Positions 25,501 to 38,900 of a DNA stretch of 64,000 nt are shown here, in pieces. This DNA is from Hevea brasiliensis. Taxonomy: Eukaryota > Streptophyta > Magnoliopsida > Malpighiales > Euphorbiaceae. The stretch is from the NCBI RefSeq assembly GCF_030052815.1, contig NC_079503.1, positions 48,464,735-48,528,734 of the forward strand, in the 5' to 3' direction. Position 1 is the stretch's first letter; every line of letters begins with the position of its first letter. Under the pieces are notes generated by a model. It worked only from the letters and a program-made list of their open reading frames with translations, did no database searches and was not told where the DNA came from. Both the position numbers and the translations under genes were made by a program.

Positions 25501-28500
25501 CGGGAAGAAGCTGAAATTCTCAAAATTAATTAATTAATTAATTAATTAATTAATTAATTAAACACAATCTCAATAGAAATTTCCTTATATGTTATAGCAT
25601 TAAGTAAAGGTAACAACCTGAGTCTCTAAGGCGCCAAACCCTCCTTCAGAATCAAGAATATTGATCAAGCCCTCCAATCCTCCCATGATAGATTCAATAA
25701 GAGATTCAACATATAGGACTGCATCTCGCCCAATTTTGGTAACCTGCTTGCAGTAACATATTCAGTAAATTTCACAAGGCTTCCACTTCTATTGTTTTTC
25801 CTTCTAATGATGACACTTGTGGGATGTATGTGATTTGGAAGGAAGGGAGGAAGGTAGCTAGGGTAAGGGGGATTTTATGTTCCTTCAGGAGATATATTTG
25901 ATACCTGTGCTATTCAACAATAAAGTTCATACAACCAATAACTTGAACAAAGCAACAATCATTCTCCCAAAAGCTCATTTCAGTATCTCCACAAGTCAAA
26001 GATTTATTTTACAATAAAATCAGAACTCCAGTAACATTAAATATGAGGGGTATATCAATTTCCTCCAAATCATAATAAATGGAAAGTTTTGACCTGGACA
26101 CTGATGGAAGTTGGAAGAAACCATTCATTTGCCTGCATACTCATTTTCAAGTAGATTATTAATTTAAAAAAAAAAATGCATCACATCCTTTTCTCTTTAA
26201 GAAAGAACTATAAAAAGAAAAACAAATTAGTAACTAATGATATATGCTCATTGTACTCATGATTGGCCACTTTACACATAATAACAATTTATTCACAAAT
26301 ACTTCATTTAGTTCCAATTGAATCAAAATACTTTGGAATCCAGTGAAAGACCCACCAGAAAGCTGACATAAATGCAGGATTTGAGGAAAAAGGGTAGAGT
26401 GAAATTTAAGAGTCAAGAAATTGGAGTTTGTGCTTAGACACTGACTAGGATGAAAACAAAAAAAGTGATGAAGTGGTAGCCATATCAGCTTTTCGACAAG
26501 CCTTTCACCAGATTCTGGCAACAATGACATTATCTCAATTGAGACTAAATTAAAACTTGTTATGCAAATAGAAGATTTGAGAACAAATTGGAAATTGAGT
26601 TCAAGCATTCTTAAATATGTGACAGACCTTATCTTCATTTTATAGCATTCATCAACGAACTGCTAGCATGTTAAGGCATAAAGTCACTCCTGAATCATTC
26701 GATACTCGCTTAAAGATCAAAATTGAGGGATTCAGAAATGAAGGGCAAGCAGAGCAGACATATGGCTATTCTCTATGACCTTTTACGAAAAGTTGGGTTA
26801 GTGCTAGAGGTTGATGATGAAGATTCTTATCGATGCCACTTTAGGGATGTGAAGTTTGAAATAGTACTATAAATATAAAGTTCTCAAGGTGAATGAGAAG
26901 TACAATTAAAGGAGGTCTGGGGTACATGAAACTTAAGTTGCCTTTTTATTTGCACTACCGCAACAAATGGTTCTTATGAGTTACAATTGATCATGTGTTT
27001 AAAACAGCTTAGCACTGAAAGGTGATATATTTGAAAGAGAAGAACAAAAACATTTATCTTTATTTAGTTCACCATCCAGCACTCAGAAAATTGTTTTATC
27101 TTGTTTTTTACATATCTGTTATCTGGGTAATTCCATTATCAGTGGGAGTTTCATCACAATGCAAGTGATTCAGAATCTTAGGTTCCTAAGTCTAAAGCAA
27201 CCTTTATTCCATAAATAAACCTGAACATATGCCACACATATACCTCCTTTATTTAGAGAGAACTAAAGTATGCAATTACCATACTAGCTTAAACCCAATA
27301 TGTTAAATAGGGATAAATAAGGTCCTAAATACACAAAAGCTCCTAACTTAGAAATTTTACAAAGAAACCTAATTTAATAAACACATAAAAATAATTCTCA
27401 ATTTCCTTGCTTATCGGCTACATCAGTTGATAGAATAAGTCAATGAATAATGAAGAAAGAGATGATTCTCGTTGATCTCAATTAATCTGTACATGGGTAT
27501 ATATATATAATTGATTCCTATAATTGTGTTCTACTAATTAGGAAGAAATCCTAAATAAAAAATCCTAAATAGGAATACAGAATACAGAATATACAGAGAA
27601 ATAATATAGTGATTGACTTTCCATAACACTCCCCCTCAAGTTGGAGCATAGATGTTAATCATGCCCAACTTGTTACAAATGTAGTCATCTCTATTCAGAG
27701 CTTTTGTGAAAATATCTCCTAACTGCTCTCCAGTTTTGATGTGTCCTGTTGAGATGATCTGTTGTTGAATCTTTTCACGAATAAAGTGACAATCAATCTC
27801 AATATGTTTGGTCCGCTCATGAAACACCGGATTAGAAGCAATATGAAGAGCAGCTTGATTATCACACCACAATTTCGCAGGCAATGAGGTCTTAAAACCT
27901 GTCTCATCTAGTAATTGAAGTATCCACATTACCTCACATACTGATTGTGCCATGGCTCTGTATTCGGATTCAGCACTAGATTGAGAAACTACACTCTGCT
28001 TCTTGCTTCTCCAAAACACCAAATTTCCTCCAACAAAAAAACAATATCCAGTAGTTGACCTTCTGTCAACCTTAGATCCAGCCCAGTCAGCATCTGAAAA
28101 ACATTCAATATTCAAATGCCCATGATTACCATATAGCAAACCTCTTCCTGGAGCGCCCTTCAGATAACATAAGATTTGTTCCAAGGCTTCCCAATGAGCA
28201 ACAGTTGGGGAAGACATAAATTGACTTACCACACTAACGGCATAAGCAATGTCAGGACGAGTGACTGTAAGGTAGTTCAATTTTCCTACCAATCTCCTGT
28301 ATCTCTCTGGATCTTCAAACAACTCACTATCCCCGCTACTTGATTGTAAAGTTGGAGTTATTTGTGCGCTACACGGATTTGGACCTAATTTTCCTGTCTC
28401 TGTCTTTTGATCGAGGTCATATTTTCTTTGAGACTTTAAAATACCCTTCTTTCTTCTCATAACTTCGATATCAAGAAATACTTTAACAATCCCAAGTCTT

Positions 28501-31500
28501 TGGTCCAAACCGAGTTTGGAGGAAGGTTTTAAGAGATGAAATACTGCAGAGTCACTCCCGGTGATGACAATGTCATCCACATAGACTACCAAGAGAATTA
28601 GACCAGCCTCAGTTGCCTATAAAATCTTGAGTGATCACACTTACTCTTTTGCATACCAAATTCTGTCTTGCTTCACCGAATCTCCCAAACCATGCCCTAG
28701 GACTTTGTTTCAAGCCATAAAGAGACTTCCGAAGCCTACAAACTTTACCCGACTCCCCCTGAGCAACAAACCCAGGTGGTTGCTCCATATACACCTCCTC
28801 CTGAAGATCACCATGAAGGAAAGCATTCTTGATATCCAATTGATGCAGGGGCCACTCATATGTAGCTGCTAAAGAGATAAATAAGCGAATAGAAGTAAGT
28901 TTAGCTACAGGAGAAAAAGTATCAGAGTAATCAACCCCATATGTCTGAGCATATCCTTTTGCTACAAGGCGTGCTTTTAACCTAGCCACAGAACCATCAG
29001 GATTTACATTTACTATAAATACCCATTTGCAACCAATAGGTTTCTTACCAGTGGGCAAAGGCAATAGTTCCCATGTACCATTAGCATCTAAAGCCTCCAT
29101 TTCCTCTTTCATAGCATCACACCAGCCAGGATGAGACAGTGCCTCACCAACAGTATTAGGGATAGGAACAGAGTCTAAAGAAGTAACAAAACACCGAGAA
29201 CAAGAAGATAATTGATTATAAGAAACAAAAGAAGAGATAGGGCAAGTACATGAACGTTTACCTTTACGAAGAGCAATGGGTAAGTCTAGATCAGAATCAT
29301 GATCAGTATGAGGTACAGGATCTCCCAACGAAGTAGCTGGTGGAGGATCTGAGTCAGGAATCTCCAATCTCCTGGAATAAACACGAACAACGGGGGGTCA
29401 AGTAGGTGCAGACGGAAGGCAGTGTGGAGAGGACTAGACATTGGTTGGGACAAGATATATTAAGAGATCATCCTCCTCCCCCTGACTCTCATACACAGAT
29501 GATGGAGGAAAAAATGGAGTGGACTCAAAAAATGTGACATCTGCAGAAACAAGATAACGATTAAGAGTAGGAGAGAAATAACGGTACCCTTTTTGGAGCC
29601 AGGAGTACCCAAGGAAGACACATTTGAGAGATTTTGAATCCAATTTAGTAACCTGTAGACGAACATCACGCACAAAACATGTACAACCAAAAATACGGGG
29701 TTCAATAGGGAACAAAGATTTTGTACGAAACAAAGCAGTATAAGGAATATCCCCATTAAGGACAGAAAACGGCATACGATTGATCAAAAAACATGCCGTA
29801 GAAACTGCATCCACCCAAAAGTATTTAGGTATTTTCATCTGAAAAAGAAGAGCACAAGTTACCTCAAGAAGATGCCGATTTTTTCTTTCGGCCACACCAT
29901 TTTGGGATGGAGTATCCACACAGGAAGACTGATGAAGAATGCCATTTTGTGTCATATAAGACTGAAATTGTGCTGAAAAGTATTCTTTGGCAGTGTCACT
30001 TCTTAATATGCGCATAGAAATATTAAATTGAGTTTTGATTTCATTACAAAAGGCACAAAAGATAGAAACAACTCAGAACGATTCTTCATTAAATATAACC
30101 AGGTAACACGAGAGTAATCATCAACAAAAGTAACAAAATAACGAAATCCAATTTTAGAAGTAACAGAACAAGGACCCCAAACATCAGAATGAACTAACTC
30201 AAAAGGGGATGAAGCCCGTTTATTGACTCTAGACACAGAAGGCAAACGATGATGTTTTGCAAACTGACACGACTCACGTTCTAGTACTGATAAAGACTGA
30301 AATTGAGGACACAGCTTCTTCATGGTAGACAAAGAAGGATGACCCAATCTACAATGAGCTTCAAGAGGTGTTAAGGTACTGGAGCAAACAAGCGACCGCA
30401 GTACATGATTTTCCAGAATGTAGAGACCACCTGACACGCGTCCTCTACCAATAATCTGCTTCGTTGTAAGATCCTGAAACAAACACTGATCAGGAAAAAA
30501 GGAAACAGAACAATTTAAGGTACGCGTAAGTTTACTAACAGAAAGTAGATTAAAAGACAATTTTGGTAGACACAAAACAGAAGACAAAGAAATTGACGAA
30601 GTCGGGTTCGCAGTTCCAGAACCCCTGACACAAGAAGTAGAACCATCAGCTAAAGTAACAGTGTTGGAAGTGAGATTAGACTGAAAAGCAGATAGAAGAC
30701 TAGAATTACCTGTCATGTGATCTGTCGCACCAGAATCAATAACCCATTTGGATGAGGAAGACACAAGGCATGTAGTGGATTTATCTGACTCAGCGATCGC
30801 AGTGACAGGGGAACTGGTAAGCTTTAGAGATGTCTGATACTGGGAAAATTGTGCAAAATCATCTGCAGATACCAAAATAGTTTTCTCAAAGGAAGATACT
30901 GTAGAATTCTCTGCTGCCATATTTGCCATCTGTGATCGCTGATTTTTCTTCTGAAGTTGCAGACAATTATATTTTGTATGGCCAGGCTCGTGGCAATAAT
31001 AACAAATGACTCCTCTTAAGTCCTAATTAGAACTAGCCTCTCCATTACTGTGATTATACATTGCTGTAATTCCTCCTCTACTTCCTCTTCTATTACCCTG
31101 TTGTCCATTTGGATTACGGCTAATAAGAGCACTACTGGCAGGCTGTGAAGATTGAGTACCAGAACCCATGACACAAGAAGTAGAACCATCAGCTAAAGTA
31201 ACAGTGTTGGAAGTGAGATTAGACTGAAAAGCAGATAGAAGACTAGAATTACCTGTCATGTGATCCGCGCACTTAATCAATAACCCATTTGGATGAGGAA
31301 GACACAAGGCATGTAGTGGATTTATCTGACTCAGCGATCGCAGTGACAGGGGAACTGGTAAGCTTTAGAGATGTCTGATACTGGGAAAATTGTGCAAAAT
31401 CATCTGCAGATACCAAAATAGTTTTCTCAAAGGAAGATACTGTAGAATTCTCTGCTGCCATATTTGCCATCTGTGATCGCTGATTTTTCTTCTGAAGTTG

Positions 31501-33606
31501 CAGACAATTATATTTTGTATGGCCAGGCTCGTGGCAATAATAACAAATGACTCCTCTTAAGTCCTAATTAGAACTAGCCTCTCCATTACGCTGATTACTT
31601 CTGTTGCCTGTAATTCCTCCTCTACTTCCTCTTCTATTACCCTGTTGTCCATTTGGATTACGGCTAATAAGAGCACTACTGGCAGGCTGTGAAGATTGAG
31701 TACCAGAACCCATGACACAAGAAGTAGAACCATCAGCTAAAGTAACAGTGTTGGAAGTGAGATTAGACTGAAAAGCAGATAGAAGACTAGAATTACCTGT
31801 CATGTGATCTGTCGCACCAGAATCAATAACCCATTTGGATGAGGAAGACACAAGGCATGTAGTGGATTTATCTGACTCAGCGATCGCAGTGACAGGGGAA
31901 CTGGTAGGCTTTAGAGATGTCTGATACTGGGAAAATTGTGCAAAATCATCTGCAGATACCAAAATAGTTTTCTCAAAGGAAGATACTGTAGAATTCTCTG
32001 CTGCCATATTTGCCATCTGTGATCGCTGATTTTTCTTCCGGTTGCGCACAATTATATTTTGTATGGCCGTGCTCGTGGCAATAATAACAAATGACTCCTC
32101 TTAAGTCCTAATTAGAACTAGCCTCTCAATTCTGTGATTATACATTGCTGTAATTCCTCCTCTACTTCCTCTTCTATTACCCTGTTGTCCATTTGGATTA
32201 CGGCTAATAAGAGCACTCTTGTGTGTGAAGATTGAGTACTCTGTCTGAAGGACCCATGTGAACGTTTCATGCAAAGAGGAAATCTCGAATCGGAGAGAAT
32301 CGAGATTTAGCGATCTCATACTCAAGGAAGGCCTGCAAGAAAACTCATAACCGATTGCTCCGTTGGGCTGCTGAACTTTCACATCGTGACTAAAAGGCAA
32401 CAATACATTAAGTTCCTCATATACCCGCTTAAAATCCATAAAATAAGCCGTGAGAGACTTATCCTCTTTCTCAAGACGGTAGAATGCCTTACAAACATCA
32501 TAAATACGGAGATATTCCCTTTACTGAATCTGAGAAAATCTAAGTAATACATCAATTCCTTAACAAATTCACAGTGATTAATTAAACTAATTACCTCACT
32601 ATGAATCGAGTTCCGAAGCTGCAAAAACAACCGAGCATCCTCCCTTAGCCAAGTTTGTCGTGTATCATCAGTGGGTGGATCTTTAGTAAGGTGATCATCC
32701 TTATCAATGCTATGCAAATAGACCCTAACAGTCTTACTCCACTCCAGGTAATTCGAACCATTAAGTTTGTGTTCCGTGATCTTAGTCATCACCGGAATCA
32801 CATCAAAAATAACATTCTTATTGTCTGCCATTTGTTGAGACAAAGAAAACTAACCGAAACGCTAATCCAAAGTGCTTATAGCAGCAAAATAATCCAAAAT
32901 CACAAATCAAGCAAATACCGAAATAGGATCTGAGAGCCAAATCTCAGAAGTCCTTTAATGGTGTACTGGATCAGGCAACAGCACACAGTGGTGGAATGAG
33001 AGGGTTGAGACGACGCCGGCGATGTTGATCAGGGTTGAAACGGCCGATCGGCGGCCAAGGTCTCTCCTGAGCTGGGTAGTGAGAACAAATAGTCACCCTA
33101 GATTGATGACTTGCTCTGATACCATGTAGAAAGAGATGATTCTCGTTGATCTCAATTAATCTGTACATGGGTATATATATACAATTGATTCCTATAATTG
33201 TGTTCTACTAATTAGGAAGAAATCCTAAATAAGAAATCCTAAATAGGAATACAGAATACATAATATACAGAGAAATAATATAGTGATTGACTTTCCACAA
33301 CAAATAAGAAGAGCTTCTTGGCTTGGAAAACAGTACTAATGTGGCAGATGAGGAGGAAGATATCGAAAAAGCAAAACAGTATTGCTTTTGATAGCATATA
33401 AGGTTTCTTCACTTGAAACCACAGCAGATTTTCTTAGAAATTCATTTGTTCTCGTGGAGGATTTGCATTTTATCCACCAGTGCTTGACCCTTTAAAATCC
33501 TTCTTTGTTGGGTCAGGTTCACACTTCACACAAACTTTATTTTTTTTTCCTCAATGATGAATCATCAACCATCTACTTCAACAGCCTCACCACCCCGCCC
33601 CAAACC

Positions 33607-33643
<37 letters not shown>

Positions 33644-35933
33644 AAAAAGAACAACCCATAAAAAATAAGGAAAATAAAGGAAAAGAAAAGAAAAATAAAA
33701 AAATAAATAAAAATTAATCAATGATGGATCACCTCTTCAGGAACAATTGGAGAAGCACACTCTGGAAAACTACTAGCAACACCAAGCCATGCACAGCAAT
33801 GCTGGGGACGTCCTTCTGGCCCAAACATAGTGTTTCTGAAGACCTATGACAATCATATGTGCACATAGTTACAGATAAGCTGTTTCTTCAGATGAAAAGG
33901 AAAGAAATAGCAACAAGACAGTAAAATGAAAGGAAGCAAAATGACAGTGGAAAATAACAAGAAATCATCATGCATATCAGTCCCAAATTCTATCAACAAG
34001 AGTAAAGGGCAGAGAGATAGGCAAGCTACCATGCCCAATGAAGATGTTGACAGACCAATCTTGAAGACCTAAAAATGTAAAATAAATTCAGAAGGTAAGA
34101 ACTCACAGCTGTGAGGTGCTGGTGGTAGAAATACAGTTTTCTCAGACTTCCATGCTTCGATAATTGAGACTCCAACTCATCAACGCATCTACATTGAAAA
34201 AATTCATAAGCATTATTGCTGTATATTTTAACAATCTTTCGTTCAAACAATATCGGATTGAGAGAATAACCACATTAGACCAAATCCAAAGCAAAAAGAC
34301 TAAACCGAAAGGCTGTTTTGGAAAAATAAGAACCTATACAGTGGGGTTTTCTTGAAACCTTCAATACCTGTGCTCTAAGCTGAGGTTTACATCAAATTAT
34401 GATTTCATTCTTGTGCCAAAGCCATTTCCACAATTTCCTAGCAATAACTGTCTCCCAAACACAACTTCCCATGTGTACACTCAACAAAATCTCAAGAAAA
34501 CAAACAATGAAGAAGAAAACAAACGGACAGACCGAACATATTGGAAAAAGAAAAACCACAGAACAGAGTGTAGCATAATATGGCAGGCACAGGCTCTCAC
34601 AAGTGAAACTATAGAGAAGTGGCATAATTGATGGATTAATGATGTATTTCATGGGTCTACATTGTGAATACTTTAGGGAAGGAATATGAATATTTTGCAC
34701 CTCTTTTTTGTTAGACTTTAATGCAACGAAAAAAATTTTCTATTTTAGAACCATTTATTGTTGTTCAATGTAGCTTTTGCCTTGTTTGTTGAAAAAAAAA
34801 ATCCTGAAATTGTAAATTTTTTATATATTTGCGTAGTATTCACAAACCAACAAAACATTTATGTTTTTGAAATTAACCCAGTTGTTTTATGTAATTAACC
34901 CTAAAATATTTTTCTATAAAATGTATTATACTTACATGAAGATGATTTATAAAAATATAATAAGGAGAAATTTTGAAAAAATGCTGGATTAATTTATTTA
35001 ACCTCTCAGCTTAAATCAGAGAATTTTTTGCTAAAAAAGTAGTAGGTCCCATCCTACATAGGCTATTTAAGTGTCCTAAAGCATAAGTCTAACAATATCT
35101 TTAAAAGCATATATCAAATCACATAAAAATGAAATAACATTTATTATGTGCTTACTACTAAATACAAATAATCATGCAATGTATAATACAAAAGTGTACT
35201 ATTTTGTTCCAAAAGCCCCAAGCCTAGGCATGCGTCTCCTAAGCTTTAGATGTGCCCAAACGAATGGGCCTTATTAGGGGCTAAGAAGTGCAACCCTGGT
35301 AGTTTTGCTAACACTTCTAACAACCACCAAATAATCCAATTATTTTTTTACTCCAATGTTTTTAAACAAAAATATTTCAATAAATGAGGCTTTGGCACAA
35401 TGATGCATAATAACAATAGTCATGCCAAATAAAAGTTCGACAGTACCTGGACCAATTATAAGCAGCATTTCCTTCTGATAGTAGCCCTTCCTTTCCAGTG
35501 GAGACAGTAGCTTTCTCCAAATGTCTTATGTTTATAGAAGACCTAGCGGATGTGACAATCATCAATATTGATAACCAATCCTTGCGGAATTCCTGCTTGA
35601 CAACAACAAATGATGATGCAATGAGCAACATCCATCCTCATAAATATGCTAATATTGAAATGAGAATGAAAATATTGCCAGCAAAAAAGTGTTCCAAGAA
35701 GCACAAGTCCAACAAGAACATTCATATAATTATCCATGATAGAAGGATAATCAAGTATAGAAAGCAAAAGCTTTAAGCTGCAACATGATTATAATGAATT
35801 AGGCCAAGTGGCCAACTATTACTTCATCTTATGAAGCCACATCACCAAAGAAAAGTCACAAAACAATATAAATACCAGAATTATCTTTCCTAGGGATCTC
35901 TGCATTAGGAGAATTACTGGTAGGCAAAGAAAA

Positions 35934-35993
<60 letters not shown>

Positions 35994-38900
35994 ACTCAGA
36001 AAACTTGAAACCTGAATTCCAAACAGCAGGGATTTTCTCTCTAAGAAACTAGCTAAAAATTGAGAGTAGATAGGGCAAGGAGACAAATAAGACATAAAAA
36101 CCTAGCATCATACCAGGTTTGTAGGAATAACTTATTAGGAATTCATTGTTGTCTGTAGAAAGAGATGATTCTCCTTAATTTCAATTAATCTGTACATGAG
36201 TATATATATACAATTGATTCCTATAATTGTGTTTTACTAATAGGAAAAAATCCTAAATAGGAATACAGAATATACAGAGAAATAATATAGTGATTGACTT
36301 TCCATAACACTCCCTCTCAAGTTGGAGTATAGATATTAATAATGCCCAACTTGTTACAAATGTACTTAATCCCAGCTCCATTCAGAGCATTTGTGAAAAT
36401 ATCTCCTAACTGCTCTCCAGTTTTGATGTGTCCTATTGAGACGATCTATTATTGAATCTTTTCACGAACAAAGTGACAATCAATCTCAATATATTTGGCC
36501 CGCTCATGAAACACTGGATTAGAAGCAATATGGAGAGCAGCTTGATTATCACACCACAAATTAGCAGGCAGGGAGGTCTTAAAACCTGTCTCATCTAGTA
36601 ATTTAAGTATCCACATTACCTCACATACTGATTGTGTCATGGCTCTGTATTCTGATTCAGCAATAGATCGAGAAACTACACTCTGCTTCTTGCTTATCCA
36701 AGACACCAAATTTCCTCCAACAAAAACGCAATATCCAGTAGTTGACCTCCTGTCAACCTTAGATCCAGCCCAGTCGGCATCTGAAAAACATTCAACATTC
36801 AAATGCCCATGATTACCATATAACAAGCCTCTTCCTGGAGCACCCTTCACATAACACAAGATTTGTCCCAAGACTTTCCAATGAGCAACAGTTGGGGAAG
36901 ACATAAACTGACTTACCATACTAACAGCATAAGCAATGTCAAGACAAGTGACTGTAAGATAGTTCAATTTTCCTACCAATCTTCTGTATCTCTCTAGATC
37001 TTCAAACAACTCACTATCCCCTGCTAACAATTGTAGATTTGGAGTCATTAGTGCACTGCAAGGCTTAGCACCTAATTTTCCCGTCTCTGTCAATAGATCG
37101 AAGGCATATTTTATTTGAGACAAGAAAATACCCTTTTTACTTCTCATCACTTCAATACCCAAGAAATACTTTAACAAGCCCAAGTATTTGGTCTGAAAGT
37201 AGGTTTGGAGGAAGGTTTTAAGAGATGAAATACCTGCAGAGTCACTCCCAGTAATGACAATATCATCCACATAGACTACCAGGAGAATTAGGCCAACCTC
37301 AGATTGCCTATAAAATACTGAGTGATCACACTTACTCTTTTGCATACCAAATTCCTGTACTGCTTCACTGAATCTCCCAAGCCAGGCCCTAGGACTTTGT
37401 TTCAAGCCATAAAGAGACTTCCGAAGCCTAAAAACTTTACCCAACTCCCCCTGAGCAACAAATCCAGGTGGTTGCTCCATATACACCTCCTCCTGAAGAT
37501 TACCATGAATGAAAGCATTCTTGATATCCAATTGGTGCAGGGGCCAATCATATGTAGCTGCTAAAGAGATAAACAAGCGAATAGAAGTAAGTTTAGCTAC
37601 AAGAGAAAAAGTGTCAGAGTAATCAACCCCATATGTCTGAGCATATCCTTTTGACACAAGGCGTGCTTTTAACCTAGCCACAGAACCATCAAGATTCACC
37701 TTTACTGTAAATACCCATTTGCAACCGATTGTTTTCTTACCAGTAGGCAAAGGCAACAGTTCTCATGTACCATTAGCATCTAAAGCCTTCATTTCCTCTT
37801 TCATAGCAGCACACCAGTCAGGATGAGACAATGTCTCACCAACAGTATTAGGGATAGGAACAGAGTCTAAAGAAGTAACAAAACATCAAAAACAAGAAGA
37901 CAATTGATTATAAGAAACAAAAGAAGAGATGGGGTAAGTGCATGAACGCTTACCTTTACGAAGAGCAATGGGTAAGTCTAAGTCAGAATCATGATCAATA
38001 TGAGGTACAGGATCTCCCAACGAAGTAGCTGGTGGAGGATCTGAGTTAGGAATCTCCAATCTCCTGAAATAAACATGAACAACGGGAGGTCGAGTAGGTC
38101 TAGAGACAGAAGGAACAGACTATGGGAGAGGACTACACATTGGTTGGACAGTATATATTAAAAGATCATCCTCCTTCCCTCGACTCTCATACACAGATGA
38201 TTCAGGAAAGAATGGAGCGAACTCAAAAAATGTGACATCTGCAGAAATAAGATAACGATACCCTTTTTTGAGAGAAACAGCGGTACCCTTTTTTGAGCCG
38301 GGAGTACCCAAGTGTAGAAAGAGATGATTCTCATTGATTTTAATTAATCTGTAAATGGGTATATATATACAATTGATTCCTATAATTGTGTTCTACTAAT
38401 TAGAAAGAAATCCTAAATAAGAAATCCTAAATAGGAATACAAAATATACAGAGAAATAATATAGTGATTGACTTTCCATAACATAGTAATTGACTTTCCA
38501 TTACACTCCCCCTCAAGTTAGAGCATAGATATTAATCATGCCCAACTTGTTACAAATGTAGTCAATCCTAACTCCACTCAGAGCTTTTGTGAAAATATCT
38601 CCTAACTGCTCTCCAGTTTTGATGTGTCCTATTGAGATGATCTGTTGTTGAATCTTTTCACGAATAAAGTGACAATCAATCTCAATATGTTTGGTCCGCT
38701 CATGAAACACCGGATTAGAAGCAATATGAAGAACAACTTGATTATCACACCACAATTTCGCAGGCAGGGATGTCTTAAAACCTATCTCATCTAGTAATTG
38801 AAGTATCAACATTACCTCACATACTGATTGTGCCATGGCTCTGTATTCTGATTCAGTACTAGATCGAGAAACTACACTCTTCTTCTTGCTTATCCAAGAC

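Larger units (their letters stand above)
27451..33302 (-). mobile_element. Copia element A, complete with both LTRs
   Basis: LTRs of 178 bp lie at 27451-27628 and 33125-33302, differing at five positions by my count. A 5-bp TSD aataa lies at 27446-27450 and 33303-33307. The primer site and polypurine tract are in place. Order on the minus strand is gag, protease, integrase, RT, RNase H, the Ty1/copia order. It is in sense with NAP1 in the w15-w16 intron. The gag/protease part is triplicated. Confidence 0.95.

Noticed and set aside
30616..32239. Spaced repeats as a CRISPR-like array
   Set aside because: Units are ~543-bp copies of retrotransposon coding sequence with no spacers, in plant DNA.
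33505..33717. Lys-rich 70-codon frame
   Set aside because: Produced by an A34 homopolymer and following A-rich DNA.
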